Below are positions 33,283 to 44,520 of a stretch of DNA of 64,000 nucleotides, piece by piece. The notes under the pieces are model-generated. The model had not been told where the DNA came from. It did not search any database and saw only the letters and a list, made by a program, of their open reading frames with translations. The translations under genes were made by a program, and so were the position numbers. The number at the start of each line of letters is the position of its first letter. Position 1 is the stretch's first letter. This DNA comes from Stutzerimonas stutzeri. Lineage in GTDB: Bacteria; Pseudomonadota; Gammaproteobacteria; Pseudomonadales; Pseudomonadaceae. Where the stretch lies: contig NZ_CP036186.1 in assembly GCF_015291885.1 (NCBI RefSeq), positions 2,059,001-2,123,000 on the forward strand. The letters are read 5' to 3'.

Positions 33283-34218
33283 TCACTGGTTAGCGAGTTG
33301 TTCCGGTTTTTGCGACAGGCTGTAAACATAGGCGGCGAGCAGGTGAACCTTGTCGTCGCCCAGATATTGCTGCTGAGCAGGCATCTGGCCATTGCGACCA
33401 TGGCGAATGGTCTGTTGCAGTTGGCCGAGGCTCGAGCCATAGATCCAGCCGGCGGCGCTGTTGAGCTTAGGCGCACCCAGCGCGGCCATACCTTCGCCAC
33501 CCTGACCGTGGCAGACGGCGCAGGTCTGTGCGTAGACGTTCTTGCCTGCGCTGAGGTCGGCATCGGTGCCTTCCGGCAGCGGCAAGCCCGCGAGGTCCTT
33601 GCGGACGAACGCTGCGACGTTCTTCACGCCTTCTTCGCCGATGGCTTGGCCCCAGGCCGGCATTGCTGCGATACGTCCGTTGAGGATGCTGGTTTTGATC
33701 GAAGCGGCATCACCACCCCAGCGCCAGTCTTGGTCGGCGAGGTTCGGGAAACCTAGCGAACCCTTGGCATCGGAACCGTGGCAGATGGAGCAGTAGTTGG
33801 CGAACAGGCGAGCGCCCATTTTCACGGCTTGCGGGTCCTGTGCCACTTCTTCCACTGACATGGCAGCGTACTTGGCGAAAATCGGACCGTACTTTTCATC
33901 GGCCTGAGCAACTTCGCGTTCCCACTGCTTCTCTTGAGTCCAGCCACCCTCGTAGCCTGGCAGAACGCCCTTCCAGTTACCCAGGCCGGGGTAGAGCACC
34001 AAGTACAGGATGCCGAACACCAGGGTGCCAATGAAGAGCAGGAACCACCAGCGCGGCAGCGGGTTGTCGTATTCCTCGATGCCATCGAAGGCATGTCCCA
34101 TCGTTTGATCCGTAGTGCCGGCGGATTCGCCCTTGCGGGTGGCGAAGATCAACCAGAACAGAGCGACGATGGTGCCCAGCGTCAGCAGGGCGATGTATCC
34201 ACTCCAGAAAGTGCTCAT
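33283..34218 (-). CDS. ccoP: cbb3 cytochrome c oxidase subunit III, distal operon
   Basis: 311 residues, diheme cytochrome c with CSICH near residue 138 and CAVCH near 221, and two N-terminal hydrophobic segments. The domain plan is that of the proximal CcoP, but sequence differs throughout, especially in the second heme domain. The start has GGAGTAGC upstream. It follows ccoO by 98 bases; a ccoQ gene, expected here in P. aeruginosa, is missing. Confidence 0.96.
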   Translation of the reverse strand: MSTFWSGYIALLTLGTIVALFWLIFATRKGESAGTTDQTMGHAFDGIEEYDNPLPRWWFLLFIGTLVFGILYLVLYPGLGNWKGVLPGYEGGWTQEKQWEREVAQADEKYGPIFAKYAAMSVEEVAQDPQAVKMGARLFANYCSICHGSDAKGSLGFPNLADQDWRWGGDAASIKTSILNGRIAAMPAWGQAIGEEGVKNVAAFVRKDLAGLPLPEGTDADLSAGKNVYAQTCAVCHGQGGEGMAALGAPKLNSAAGWIYGSSLGQLQQTIRHGRNGQMPAQQQYLGDDKVHLLAAYVYSLSQKPEQLANQ

Positions 34219-34316
34219 GTGCTACTCCTGGACAGCCCGAGCAACTCTGGCTGTCCGCGATTGAAGTCCCTGACGGCTGATTTGCCAGCCGGTCATTTTT
34301 TCTTGGTCAGTACGAC

Positions 34317-34928
<612 letters not shown>

Positions 34929-34941
34929 TTACCTAGGCTCC

Positions 34942-36366
<1,425 letters not shown>

Positions 36367-36429
36367 GTATGGGCTTCCATCCACGGGTAATGAGCAGTTT
36401 TTTTCTTTCTAATAGAAAGCGAGGCAAGG

Positions 36430-37122
36430 ATGGGGAAAGGGCAATCTGCCGGTATTGACACGGATCAATACACACAAAGTGACAAAGGACATCTCGTCAG
36501 CTGGAACCAACCGCAGGTCGATACCTGGGCCAGCCTGATCCTGGCCCATGGTGCGGGTGCGCCAATGGACAGTCCGTTCATGAACGAAATGGCTGAGCGC
36601 CTTGCGGGGCGTGGTATTGCGGTGTGTCGCTTCGAGTTCTCCTACATGGCTGCGCGTCGTACGGAAGGCCGTAAGCGGCCGCCCAGCCCACAGGCGCATC
36701 TGCTTGCGCAATGTCGCGAAATCCATGCTCTGGTGCGACAGCAGGCCACAGGGCTTTTGGCCGTTGGCGGCAAGTCGATGGGCGGCCGCATGGCCAGCCT
36801 TTTGGCCGATGAAACAGGGGTGGATGCGCTGGTCTGCCTGGGCTATCCGTTCCATCCTGCTGGCAAGCAGGACAAGCCTCGGGTTGCCCATCTCGCAGCG
36901 CTGCAAACGCCGACGCTGGTCGTACAAGGCGAGCGCGATGCACTGGGCAGTCGCGAGACGGTTGAGCAGTACAGGTTGTCACCAGCGATCAATGTGCACT
37001 GGCTCGCGGCGGCAGATCACGACCTAAAGCCGTTGAAGCGCTCGGGGCTGACCCACGATCAGCACCTGAATAGCGCCGCCGATGCAGTGGCGGCTTTCCT
37101 GCGTGGTTTGAAGAGCCAATGA
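36430..37122 (+). CDS. Alpha/beta hydrolase of the KANL3/Tex30 type
   Basis: 230 residues. LILAHGAGAPMDSPFM near residue 37 and the nucleophile elbow VGGKSMGGRMAS near 115 place it in the alpha/beta-hydrolase fold, with Ser in GKSMGG as the likely nucleophile. Later stretches GERDALGS and AADHDLKP supply candidates for the acid and histidine. The substrate is unknown; relatives are annotated as KANL3/Tex30-like or dienelactone-hydrolase-like. The start ATG 36430 has GAGG upstream and is the only reasonable one. It is transcribed away from ccoN with 63 bases between starts. Confidence 0.82.
   Translation: MGKGQSAGIDTDQYTQSDKGHLVSWNQPQVDTWASLILAHGAGAPMDSPFMNEMAERLAGRGIAVCRFEFSYMAARRTEGRKRPPSPQAHLLAQCREIHALVRQQATGLLAVGGKSMGGRMASLLADETGVDALVCLGYPFHPAGKQDKPRVAHLAALQTPTLVVQGERDALGSRETVEQYRLSPAINVHWLAAADHDLKPLKRSGLTHDQHLNSAADAVAAFLRGLKSQ
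36455..36468 (-). promoter_or_regulatory. Anr/Fnr box upstream of the distal ccoN
   Basis: TTGACACGGATCAA matches TTGAT-N4-ATCAA with one change. It is centred about 95 bases before the ccoN start codon. It falls inside the first codons of the divergent hydrolase gene if that gene starts at 36430. A TATTAG element on the ccoN strand at 36414-36409 could be the -10 box, which would put the Anr site near -60. Confidence 0.78.
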
Positions 37123-37131
37123 GACCGCTGC

Positions 37132-37169
37132 AATCCGCGTGCGGCGCCTGCCAAAACCGCCCGCGGATT
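37132..37169. terminator. Stem-loop between converging hydrolase and aer genes
   Basis: AATCCGCG at 37132-37139 and CGCGGATT at 37162-37169 pair perfectly around a 22-base loop. It lies between two converging stops, so it may serve both strands. There is no T-run of note on either side. Confidence 0.4.
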
Positions 37170-37173
37170 ATGC

Positions 37174-38742
37174 TCAGCGGTTAAACCGCTCGACCAGCGA
37201 GTACTGACCCTCTGCAGTCGCGGCGAGCTCTTCGCTGAGCAGCGCTGAGCTGCGCGCATCCCCCGAGGTTTGGTCGGCCAGGCGGGCGATGGTGCTGACG
37301 TTATGGCTGATCTCGTCGGCGACGGCGCTTTGCTGCTCCGTAGCCGATGCGATCTGGGTGGTCATGTCGATGATATTGCCCATCGCCTCATTGATGCCGG
37401 CGAGGGCCTGATCGGCTTCGGCTACCTGATCGACCCCGCGCGTGGCATGCACGTGTCCATCCTCGGTTGTTTGCACCGCATGACGAGCCTGCAGCTGCAA
37501 CTTCTCGATCAACTGGTGGATCTCGCCGGTGGCAGAGGCGGTGCGCTGAGCCAACTGACGTACCTCGTCGGCTACCACAGCGAAGCCTCGACCGCTTTCA
37601 CCCGCGCGCGCGGCCTCAATGGCTGCGTTGAGCGCCAGCAGGTTGGTCTGGTCGGCAATGCTCTTGATCACGTCGACCACACCGCCAATCGCGTCGCTGT
37701 CGTTCGCCAGTCGATTGACCGCTTCACCCGTCTTGGCTACCGAGTCGGAAAGCTGTTGAATTGCCTTGCGCGTTTCGGCAGTGACTTCACGACCATGAAC
37801 GGTCAGTCGGCTCGCTTCTCTGGTGGCCTCGGCTGCCAGCGCGACGTTACTAGCCACTTCCTGAGTGGTGGCGGCCATTTCGTTGATGGCTGTTGCAACT
37901 TGCTCGGTCTCTTGATGCTGCCGCACCAGGCCATTGGCGCAGTTCTGTGCCAGAGAATCGGCCTGCTTGGCTTGCCCTTGAAGATGTACAGCGGTGTCCT
38001 GCAGACGTGTCAGACAGGTCTTCAGGTGTGCCTGCTGGCTAAGCATCGCCATTTCCAGCTGGGCCTCGACGCCACGGCTGTCGGTATACATGCAGGCAAT
38101 GAGCGGATCACTGGTGGTCTGGCTGGCCAGCTGCATCAGACGTTTCAGCCCTCTCTGCTGCCACTGTAGCCCCGCCAGGCCCAGCGGCACGGACAGCAGT
38201 GCTGCCGCAAAGAATGCCAGCGGATGATCGAATCCAGCGCCGACGAAAAAGCCGATCTGGCTGATGACAATGAACGGTATCCACTTGCTCAGGATCGGTA
38301 GCCAGGTATCGCGGCGGGGCACCCCGCTTTTACCGGAGTTGATGCGCGCATAGAGCGCTTCCGCCCGCTGGACCTGCTCGCGGGTCGGCTTGGTCCGCAC
38401 GGACTCGTAGCCCGTGACTTGCCGTTGTTGATCGAGAATGGGGGTGACGTAAGCATTGACCCAGTAATGATCGCCAGTCTTGCGGCGGTTTTTGACGATA
38501 CCCATCCAAGGCTTGCCCTGCTTGAGGGTCGACCACATGTGCTCGAACACGGCCGGAGGCACATCGGGATGACGAACAAGGTTATGCGGGGCGCGAATCA
38601 GTTCTTCGCGATCAAAACCACTGACCTCGGCGAAGATGCTGTTGCAGTAGGTAATCTGGCCCTTCAGGTCGGTGGTTGAGACGAGTCGTTTCTGGTCTGG
38701 GAAGGCGTATTCACGTTGAGTTACGGGCTGGTTATTACGCAT
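37174..38742 (-). CDS. aer: Aerotaxis receptor, PAS-type methyl-accepting chemotaxis protein
   Basis: 522 residues. An N-terminal PAS domain (about 10-120; [20 protein letters not shown] and [13 protein letters not shown]), two membrane segments around 155-200, then a signalling domain with the conserved tip [19 protein letters not shown] and [17 protein letters not shown]. It lacks a periplasmic sensor and so fits Aer, which reads redox state through FAD in the PAS domain. I chose ATG 38742 over a TTG two codons upstream. Its place between the micro-oxic oxidase and acnA is the same as in P. aeruginosa. Confidence 0.92.
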   Translation of the reverse strand: MRNNQPVTQREYAFPDQKRLVSTTDLKGQITYCNSIFAEVSGFDREELIRAPHNLVRHPDVPPAVFEHMWSTLKQGKPWMGIVKNRRKTGDHYWVNAYVTPILDQQRQVTGYESVRTKPTREQVQRAEALYARINSGKSGVPRRDTWLPILSKWIPFIVISQIGFFVGAGFDHPLAFFAAALLSVPLGLAGLQWQQRGLKRLMQLASQTTSDPLIACMYTDSRGVEAQLEMAMLSQQAHLKTCLTRLQDTAVHLQGQAKQADSLAQNCANGLVRQHQETEQVATAINEMAATTQEVASNVALAAEATREASRLTVHGREVTAETRKAIQQLSDSVAKTGEAVNRLANDSDAIGGVVDVIKSIADQTNLLALNAAIEAARAGESGRGFAVVADEVRQLAQRTASATGEIHQLIEKLQLQARHAVQTTEDGHVHATRGVDQVAEADQALAGINEAMGNIIDMTTQIASATEQQSAVADEISHNVSTIARLADQTSGDARSSALLSEELAATAEGQYSLVERFNR

Positions 38743-39044
38743 CGACAATCACGCCTGGCAAAAGGTGTTTGTAAGGTAGCGAGCCTGGCTTCTGGTTTTT
38801 TTAAGTCTCAGGCTGACTTATGGGTCGGCCGCAGCGAGGCGTTCTTGAGGAAAACCTGATTCGTGGATCAGCTTCGGGATACAGACGACCAGCGGCGGAC
38901 GATGCTTAATCTGTTTGCAACGTCGTTGATTCATTTTTGAATGGTATTCGGGGGCTTCGCGCTATGGGCGATGCAAATGATGGAGCCGGATATAGGGCAT
39001 GGACGCTAAGGGCAGCTGGAGAACAGGTGTTGAGGGATCAACAG
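38743..39044 (-). other. Intergenic region between acnA and aer
   Basis: About 300 bases with no convincing open frame. It must contain the aer promoter. CTGAT and ATCAG occur around 38869-38884 with six bases between them, so this is not a proper Anr box (four are needed). Confidence 0.5.
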
Positions 39045-39074
39045 GCGCCGGTGCGAAGGGACACGCACCGGCGC
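39045..39074. terminator. Probable terminator at the end of acnA
   Basis: GCGCCGGTGCG at 39045-39055 and CGCACCGGCGC at 39064-39074 form a perfect eleven-base-pair stem with an eight-base loop, 12 bases after the acnA stop. The T-rich side (TTTCTGTTTT) faces the acnA stop, so on the acnA strand the classical U-run is missing; the structure is nevertheless strong. Confidence 0.55.
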
Positions 39075-39085
39075 TTTCTGTTTTC

Positions 39086-41761
39086 TCAGCTTGCGATGAG
39101 TTGACGCAACACGTAATGCAGAATGCCGCCGGCCTTGAAGTACTGCACCTCGTTGAGTGTGTCGATGCGGCTCAGCACCTGAAACGAGGCACGCGAGCCA
39201 TCGGCGCGCTCCACATCCACAGTCAGCATTTGACGTGGCTTGATATCGGCGTCGAGTCCGCGAATCGACAGTTTTTCCGTGCCGTTCAGTCCCAGTGACT
39301 GACGCGTCTGATCGTCGACGAACTGCAAGGCCAGCACGCCCATGCCAATCAGGTTGGAGCGATGGATGCGCTCGAAGCTCTCGGCGATCACCGCTTTCAC
39401 CCCCAGCAGGTTGGTGCCCTTGGCTGCCCAGTCACGACTGGAGCCGGTGCCATATTCCTTGCCGGCGATTACCACCAGCGGTACGCCCTCGGCCTGATAA
39501 CGCATGGCGGCATCATAGATCGACAGACGCTCACCGCTCGGCTGATACAGGGTATTGCCGCCTTCTTCGCCGCCGAGCATTTCGTTGCGGATACGAATAT
39601 TGGCGAAGGTGCCGCGCATCATCACTTCGTGGTTGCCGCGGCGCGAGCCGTAGGAGTTGAAGTCATCCGGCGCCACGCCCAGCGATTGCAGATACAGGCC
39701 GGCTGGAGAGCTGGCCTTGATATTGCCTGCGGGCGAAATGTGGTCGGTGGTGATGGAGTCGCCGAACAGGGCGAGTATTCGCGCGTTCTCGACATCCGCA
39801 GGCGGCGTCGGGGGCTGGCCGATATCTTTGAAGTACGGCGGGTTCTGCACATAGCTGGAGCCGGCGTTCCACTGATAGGTGTCGCCGGCGCTGACCGGGA
39901 TTTTCTGCCAGTGCTCGTCACCGCTGAATACGTCGGCATAGCGGCTGCGGAACATCTCGCCGTCGATGCGTGCCACCGCTTCGGCGATTTCGGCGCTGCT
40001 TGGCCAGATGTCCTTCAGGTAGACCGGTTGGCCCTGCGCGTCGTAGCCCAGCGGTTCGCGGTCCATGTCGATACGTGTGGTGCCGGCCAGTGCAAAGGCG
40101 ACTACCAGCGGCGGTGAGGCCAGCCAGTTGGCTTTGACCAACGGGTGTACGCGGCCTTCGAAGTTACGGTTGCCGGACAGTACGGAAGAAACAATCAGAT
40201 CGTTATCGGTGATCGCCTGGCCAATGGCATCCGGCAGTGGGCCTGAGTTACCGATGCAGGTGGTGCAGCCGTAGCCCACCAGGTTGAAGCCGAGTTCGTC
40301 GAGATAGCGGGTCAGACCGGCGCGCTCAAGGTAGTCGGTCACGACCTTCGAGCCGGGAGCTAGTGAAGTCTTCACCCACGGCTTGCGTTGGAGCCCGCGC
40401 TCCAGCGCTTTCTTGGCAACCAGGCCGGCGGCCATCAGCACGTTCGGGTTCGAGGTATTGGTGCAGGAGGTGATGGCCGCGATCACCACAGCGCCGTGCT
40501 TGAGCTGGAACTGTTCACCGCCGACCGCAAATTCAGCATCAGCCTGCTGTTTGCGCCCGCTGGTTTCCAGCAGCAGGTCGAAATTCGCGCCGATGTCGCC
40601 GAGCGTAACGCGGTCCTGCGGGCGCTTGGGCCCGGCTACCGACGGTCGCACCTGGCTCAGATCGAGCTCGAGGGTGGCAGTGAACTCGGGGTCGGGCGAA
40701 TTGCTGTCACGCCACATGCCTTGTGCCTTGCTGTAGGCCTCGACCAGTGCGATGCGCTCTTCGTTACGGCCAGTCAGGCGCAGGTAGTCGATGGTCACTT
40801 GGTCGACCGGGAAGAAGCCGCACGTGGCGCCGTATTCCGGGGCCATGTTGCCGATGGTGGCGCGGTCGGCCAGTGGCAGGTGATCCAGTCCAGGGCCATA
40901 GAACTCGACGAACTTGCCTACCACGCCATGCTTGCGCAGCATCTGCGTTACGGTCAGCACGAGGTCGGTGGCGGTGACACCCTCGTTGAGCCTGCCGGTC
41001 AGGCGGAAGCCGATGACTTCCGGGATCAGCATCGACACCGGCTGCCCAAGCATTGCTGCCTCGGCCTCGATGCCACCGACACCCCAGCCGAGCACGCCAA
41101 GGCCATTGATCATCGTGGTGTGCGAGTCGGTGCCGACAAGAGTATCGGGATAGGCGTAGGTTTCGCCGTTCTCTTCACGGGTCCAGACCACTTGGCCCAG
41201 GTACTCAAGATTCACCTGGTGACAGATGCCAGTGCCCGGCGGCACCACGGCGAAGTTGTCGAAGGCCTGCTGGCCCCAGCGCAGGAACTCGTAGCGCTCA
41301 CCGTTGCGCTGCATCTCGATCTCGACGTTCTGCTCGAATGCCCGATCAGTACCGAAGCGGTCGACCATTACCGAGTGGTCGATTACAAGGTCCACGGGGG
41401 AAAGTGGATTGATCTTCTGTGGATCGCCCCCGGCCTTGGCGACGGCATCACGCATGGCCGCCAGATCGACAACGGCTGGCACGCCGGTGAAGTCCTGCAT
41501 TAATACGCGGGCAGGGCGGTACTGGATTTCCTGTTCAGAGCTGCGGGTCTGCAGCCAACTCACCAACGACTTCAGATCGTCGGCGCGCACGGTCAGGTTA
41601 TCCTCCCAGCGCAGCAGGTTTTCCAGCAGCACCTTGAGAGAAGTTGGCAGGCGGCTGATGTCGCCCAATTGAGCTGCCGCATCGGGCAGGCTGTAGTAGT
41701 GATAAGTCTTGCCGGCAACTTCGAGGCTGCGACGGCAATTCAGGCTATCCAGGGAAGGCAT
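39086..41761 (-). CDS. acnA: Aconitate hydratase A
   Basis: 891 residues, the AcnA/iron-regulatory-protein type. It isomerises citrate to isocitrate in the TCA cycle. The 4Fe-4S cysteines are in [12 protein letters not shown] (near 440) and [17 protein letters not shown] (near 505). The substrate region [23 protein letters not shown] is near 210, and the swivelling C-terminal domain includes [17 protein letters not shown] and [14 protein letters not shown]. Transcribed alone. The start ATG is preceded by AAGGAGATGAGGA-type sequence, a strong ribosome site. Confidence 0.97.
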   Translation of the reverse strand: MPSLDSLNCRRSLEVAGKTYHYYSLPDAAAQLGDISRLPTSLKVLLENLLRWEDNLTVRADDLKSLVSWLQTRSSEQEIQYRPARVLMQDFTGVPAVVDLAAMRDAVAKAGGDPQKINPLSPVDLVIDHSVMVDRFGTDRAFEQNVEIEMQRNGERYEFLRWGQQAFDNFAVVPPGTGICHQVNLEYLGQVVWTREENGETYAYPDTLVGTDSHTTMINGLGVLGWGVGGIEAEAAMLGQPVSMLIPEVIGFRLTGRLNEGVTATDLVLTVTQMLRKHGVVGKFVEFYGPGLDHLPLADRATIGNMAPEYGATCGFFPVDQVTIDYLRLTGRNEERIALVEAYSKAQGMWRDSNSPDPEFTATLELDLSQVRPSVAGPKRPQDRVTLGDIGANFDLLLETSGRKQQADAEFAVGGEQFQLKHGAVVIAAITSCTNTSNPNVLMAAGLVAKKALERGLQRKPWVKTSLAPGSKVVTDYLERAGLTRYLDELGFNLVGYGCTTCIGNSGPLPDAIGQAITDNDLIVSSVLSGNRNFEGRVHPLVKANWLASPPLVVAFALAGTTRIDMDREPLGYDAQGQPVYLKDIWPSSAEIAEAVARIDGEMFRSRYADVFSGDEHWQKIPVSAGDTYQWNAGSSYVQNPPYFKDIGQPPTPPADVENARILALFGDSITTDHISPAGNIKASSPAGLYLQSLGVAPDDFNSYGSRRGNHEVMMRGTFANIRIRNEMLGGEEGGNTLYQPSGERLSIYDAAMRYQAEGVPLVVIAGKEYGTGSSRDWAAKGTNLLGVKAVIAESFERIHRSNLIGMGVLALQFVDDQTRQSLGLNGTEKLSIRGLDADIKPRQMLTVDVERADGSRASFQVLSRIDTLNEVQYFKAGGILHYVLRQLIAS

Positions 41762-41925
41762 TCCTCATCTCCTTGCGCCCACACGGTAAGGGCTGGCTGA
41801 TGAATGAGCGGTGAAGCCGGAAGGGCTTCGCTACTGCACTGGACCGGGTCATGCGGGCGAGGGTTCCCGCGGTCGGCTATGATGCGCGGCTTTGGCGCAT
41901 GCCCGATCGCTGACAGGATTCGAAG

Positions 41926-42975
41926 ATGAACACATTGCTGCTGCATTGCCGACCCGGCTTCGAGGGCGAGGTCTGCTCGGAAATCAGCGAACACGCCGCC
42001 GTGCTCGAAGTCGCCGGCTACGCCAAGGCGCGTCCGGAGAGCGCCTGCGCCGAGTTCGTATGCAGCGAAAGCGGGGGCGCCGAGCGCTTGATGCGCAAGC
42101 TACGGTTTGCTGAGCTTATCTTTCCCCGGCAATGGGCACGCGGTGAATACCTGCAACTTCCTGAAACGGATCGCATCAGCGTATTGCTGGAGTACCTGGG
42201 GAATTACCCGGTCTGCAGCGGGCTGTGGCTGGAAGTGCTGGATACCAACGACGGCAAGGAGCTATCCAACTTTTGCCGCAAATTCGAGGCGCCGCTGCGC
42301 AAGGCGCTGCTCAAGGCCGGCCGGCTCGATGAGCAGGGCAAAGGCCCGCGACTGCTACTGACCTTCAAGAGCGGCCGTGAGGTATTCGTCGGCATCGCCG
42401 AGGCCCATAACAGCGCGCTGTGGCCTATGGGCATACCGCGGCTGAAATTTCCGCGCCAGGCGCCAAGCCGCTCCACGCTCAAGCTGGAGGAGGCCTGGCA
42501 TCATTTCATTCCGCGCGATCAATGGGATGCGCGATTGGCTGCGGGCATGACCGGGGTTGATCTCGGCGCGGCTCCCGGCGGCTGGACCTGGCAGCTGGTC
42601 AACCGGCACATAAAGGTCAGCGCAGTGGACAACGGCCCGATGAATCCCGAGCTGATGGATTCCGGTCTGGTGGAGCATTTCCGTGCGGATGGTTTCACGT
42701 TTCGGCCGCGCAAACCGGTGAACTGGATGGTCTGCGATATCGTAGAAAAACCGGCGCGCAATGCGGCTTTGCTGGAAACCTGGATCGGCGAAGGCCTGTG
42801 CCGCGAAGCGGTGGTAAACCTCAAGCTGCCGATGAAGCAGCGTTATGCGGAGGTGAAACGGTTGCTTGAGCGCATCGCCGATGGGCTGGCTGCGCGTGGC
42901 GTCAAGGCGAGTATTGGCTGCAAGCAGCTGTATCACGATCGGGAGGAGGTGACCTGTCATCTGCGACGCCTCTGA
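41926..42975 (+). CDS. rlmM: 23S rRNA 2'-O-ribose C2498 methyltransferase
   Basis: 349 residues. RlmM modifies C2498 in the peptidyl-transferase loop. A THUMP-like N-terminal half is followed by a Rossmann-type methyltransferase whose SAM motif is [15 protein letters not shown] near residue 207. The catalytic lysine candidates lie in [11 protein letters not shown] near 305. Length matches the family. It is divergent from acnA with 164 bases between starts and is followed by tusA. Confidence 0.94.
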   Translation: MNTLLLHCRPGFEGEVCSEISEHAAVLEVAGYAKARPESACAEFVCSESGGAERLMRKLRFAELIFPRQWARGEYLQLPETDRISVLLEYLGNYPVCSGLWLEVLDTNDGKELSNFCRKFEAPLRKALLKAGRLDEQGKGPRLLLTFKSGREVFVGIAEAHNSALWPMGIPRLKFPRQAPSRSTLKLEEAWHHFIPRDQWDARLAAGMTGVDLGAAPGGWTWQLVNRHIKVSAVDNGPMNPELMDSGLVEHFRADGFTFRPRKPVNWMVCDIVEKPARNAALLETWIGEGLCREAVVNLKLPMKQRYAEVKRLLERIADGLAARGVKASIGCKQLYHDREEVTCHLRRL

Positions 42976-43039
42976 CGCCGAACGGATGACCTGTCCGTGC
43001 GCTTGCGCGACAATGCCGACCTGTTTTCCGGAGCCCAAG

Positions 43040-43291
43040 ATGACTCAATCAGCTGAAATGTCTGTCGATGCCATACTCGATGCCAGCGGCCTGAATTGCC
43101 CCGAGCCGGTGATGATGCTGCACAACAAAGTGCGTGATCTTGCCGGTGGCGCGTTGCTCAAGGTTATCGCTACCGACCCCTCGACACAGCGCGATATTCC
43201 CAAGTTCTGCATTTTCCTTGGCCACGACCTGGTCGAACAGCAGGAAACTGCGGGCACTTACCTCTACTGGATTCGCAAGAAGAGCGGGTGA
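43040..43291 (+). CDS. tusA: Sulfurtransferase TusA
   Basis: 83 residues. TusA carries a persulfide on Cys20 ([16 protein letters not shown], the family signature) and passes sulfur for tRNA 2-thiouridine synthesis. I chose ATG 43040, 18 codons inside a longer frame, because the TusA N-terminus starts there. It lies 64 bases after rlmM in the same direction and converges with the oxidase cluster. Confidence 0.94.
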   Translation: MTQSAEMSVDAILDASGLNCPEPVMMLHNKVRDLAGGALLKVIATDPSTQRDIPKFCIFLGHDLVEQQETAGTYLYWIRKKSG

Positions 43292-43321
43292 CCGGCGGAA
43301 GTTGCGATCCGGCCGTTAGCC

Positions 43322-44170
43322 TTAGCTCAACTCCTTTCGCACGTCGCCCGTTTGCTGGCGCCGCCACATGCGGGTCAGCCAGCGCCAGGCGATCCAGCCG
43401 CCGCCAATCAGGTAGATCAGCCCGCCCGGCACCCACATTATCAGCCCGGCCAGTTGCTGGTCCTCGACCGAGCGACCTTCGCCGTAGAACGAGACGGTGC
43501 CGAAGGTGAGCAGGGCGCCCAGCAGACCGGTGTGCATCAGCGTCAGCAATACGGCCATCAGCGCCTGCGGTACCTGCTTTGGATTGGCGCGTAGTGCCGA
43601 CCACCAGAATAGCCAACCGGTGAACAGGAAACAGGCGTGCTCGAAGGCATGCCACCAGAGGTTGTCCAGCGCCAGCACGTAGAGTTTCGGTGTGTGCCAG
43701 ATCCAGATGATCGCTCCGTGCAGCAATGCCAGCAGGGTCGGATAGCGTCCTGCACGCAGGATGCCGGTCCACACCGGTTGGGCGAAACGCCCGGTGATCC
43801 CACGCCATTGCGGCAGCGGGCGAGCCAGCGCCCATAACGGAGCGATCACAATGATGAACAGCATGTGCTGGGTCATGTGCCAGCTGGTGCTGTTTTCCGC
43901 CCAGTCGTCGATGGGGCCGAAGACGGCTAGCACGACCAACAGCATGGCACTGTGAAAGCAGAGGGCTTCGCTGCGCCGTGGCGGTACCTTGCGGGCGCCT
44001 AGTACATACAGCAGCCAGGCAGCTGCGACCAGAATCGCAGTGAGCAGCAAAGGCGCGCGCTCGAGAATGTGGGCGTCGAACAAACCATGGGCATGAGCCG
44101 GTGCGGGAGTGAGAATTGCCGCCAGCGCCAAGGTCGGTGAGAAGCGGATCTGCAGCGGGCTTACAGGCAT
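43322..44170 (-). CDS. ctaG: CtaG-type (caa3) cytochrome c oxidase assembly membrane protein
   Basis: 282 residues with about seven membrane helices and conserved histidines in SWHMTQHMLFI, WHTPKLY and WWHAFEHACFLFTGWLFWW, which could bind copper. This is the CtaG_caa3 family known from Bacillus, not the Cox11-type CtaG. It overlaps the small membrane gene upstream by 10 bases and closes the oxidase operon, consistent with a role in building the CuA or CuB centre. Confidence 0.85.
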   Translation of the reverse strand: MPVSPLQIRFSPTLALAAILTPAPAHAHGLFDAHILERAPLLLTAILVAAAWLLYVLGARKVPPRRSEALCFHSAMLLVVLAVFGPIDDWAENSTSWHMTQHMLFIIVIAPLWALARPLPQWRGITGRFAQPVWTGILRAGRYPTLLALLHGAIIWIWHTPKLYVLALDNLWWHAFEHACFLFTGWLFWWSALRANPKQVPQALMAVLLTLMHTGLLGALLTFGTVSFYGEGRSVEDQQLAGLIMWVPGGLIYLIGGGWIAWRWLTRMWRRQQTGDVRKELS

Positions 44171-44520
44171 GGCGGAATCTGCAATAGCGGGATACCAACA
44201 AACAGCGTCGCCAGCGCCGCGATGAAGTGAATGCCCGCAGTGAGCTTGGTGACGAACAACTGTCGTTCGTTCAACTCATGCGGCGGTCGCGACAGGCGCC
44301 AGAAGTAACGCGCCAGCCAGAACAAAAGTGCCAGCGTCAGCAGCGTGAGCACGCCTAGGCTGCCGTTCAGCCAGTTCCACACGCCTTGAGCAGGATCCGG
44401 CGCGCTGTGCTTGCAGATCACCGCCTGGCCACCATACATCGCCACGAACCAGAGGCTCCAGATGATCAGGCCGATCGGGATCTGCACTGGGTGAAAGGGT
44501 GACGTGCGTGCATAGCCCAT
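44161..44520 (-). CDS. Small membrane protein of the caa3 oxidase operon
   Basis: 119 residues with three likely membrane segments. It lies between the fused oxidase subunit and CtaG, with overlaps of 1 and 10 bases, so translation is coupled. I do not recognise a named family; position suggests an oxidase subunit IV-like or assembly protein. ATG 44520 shares its A with the last base of the upstream stop. Confidence 0.75.
   Translation of the reverse strand: MGYARTSPFHPVQIPIGLIIWSLWFVAMYGGQAVICKHSAPDPAQGVWNWLNGSLGVLTLLTLALLFWLARYFWRLSRPPHELNERQLFVTKLTAGIHFIAALATLFVGIPLLQIPPCL

Noticed and set aside
34222..34296. 24-codon frame between ccoO and ccoP of the distal operon as a possible ccoQ
   Set aside because: It has no membrane helix and none of the CcoQ pattern.
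38869..38884. Possible Anr box upstream of aer
   Set aside because: The half-sites CTGAT and ATCAG are six bases apart; the family needs four.
40388..41503. 371-codon open frame antisense to acnA
   Set aside because: Shadow frame of acnA with no recognisable domain or ribosome site.
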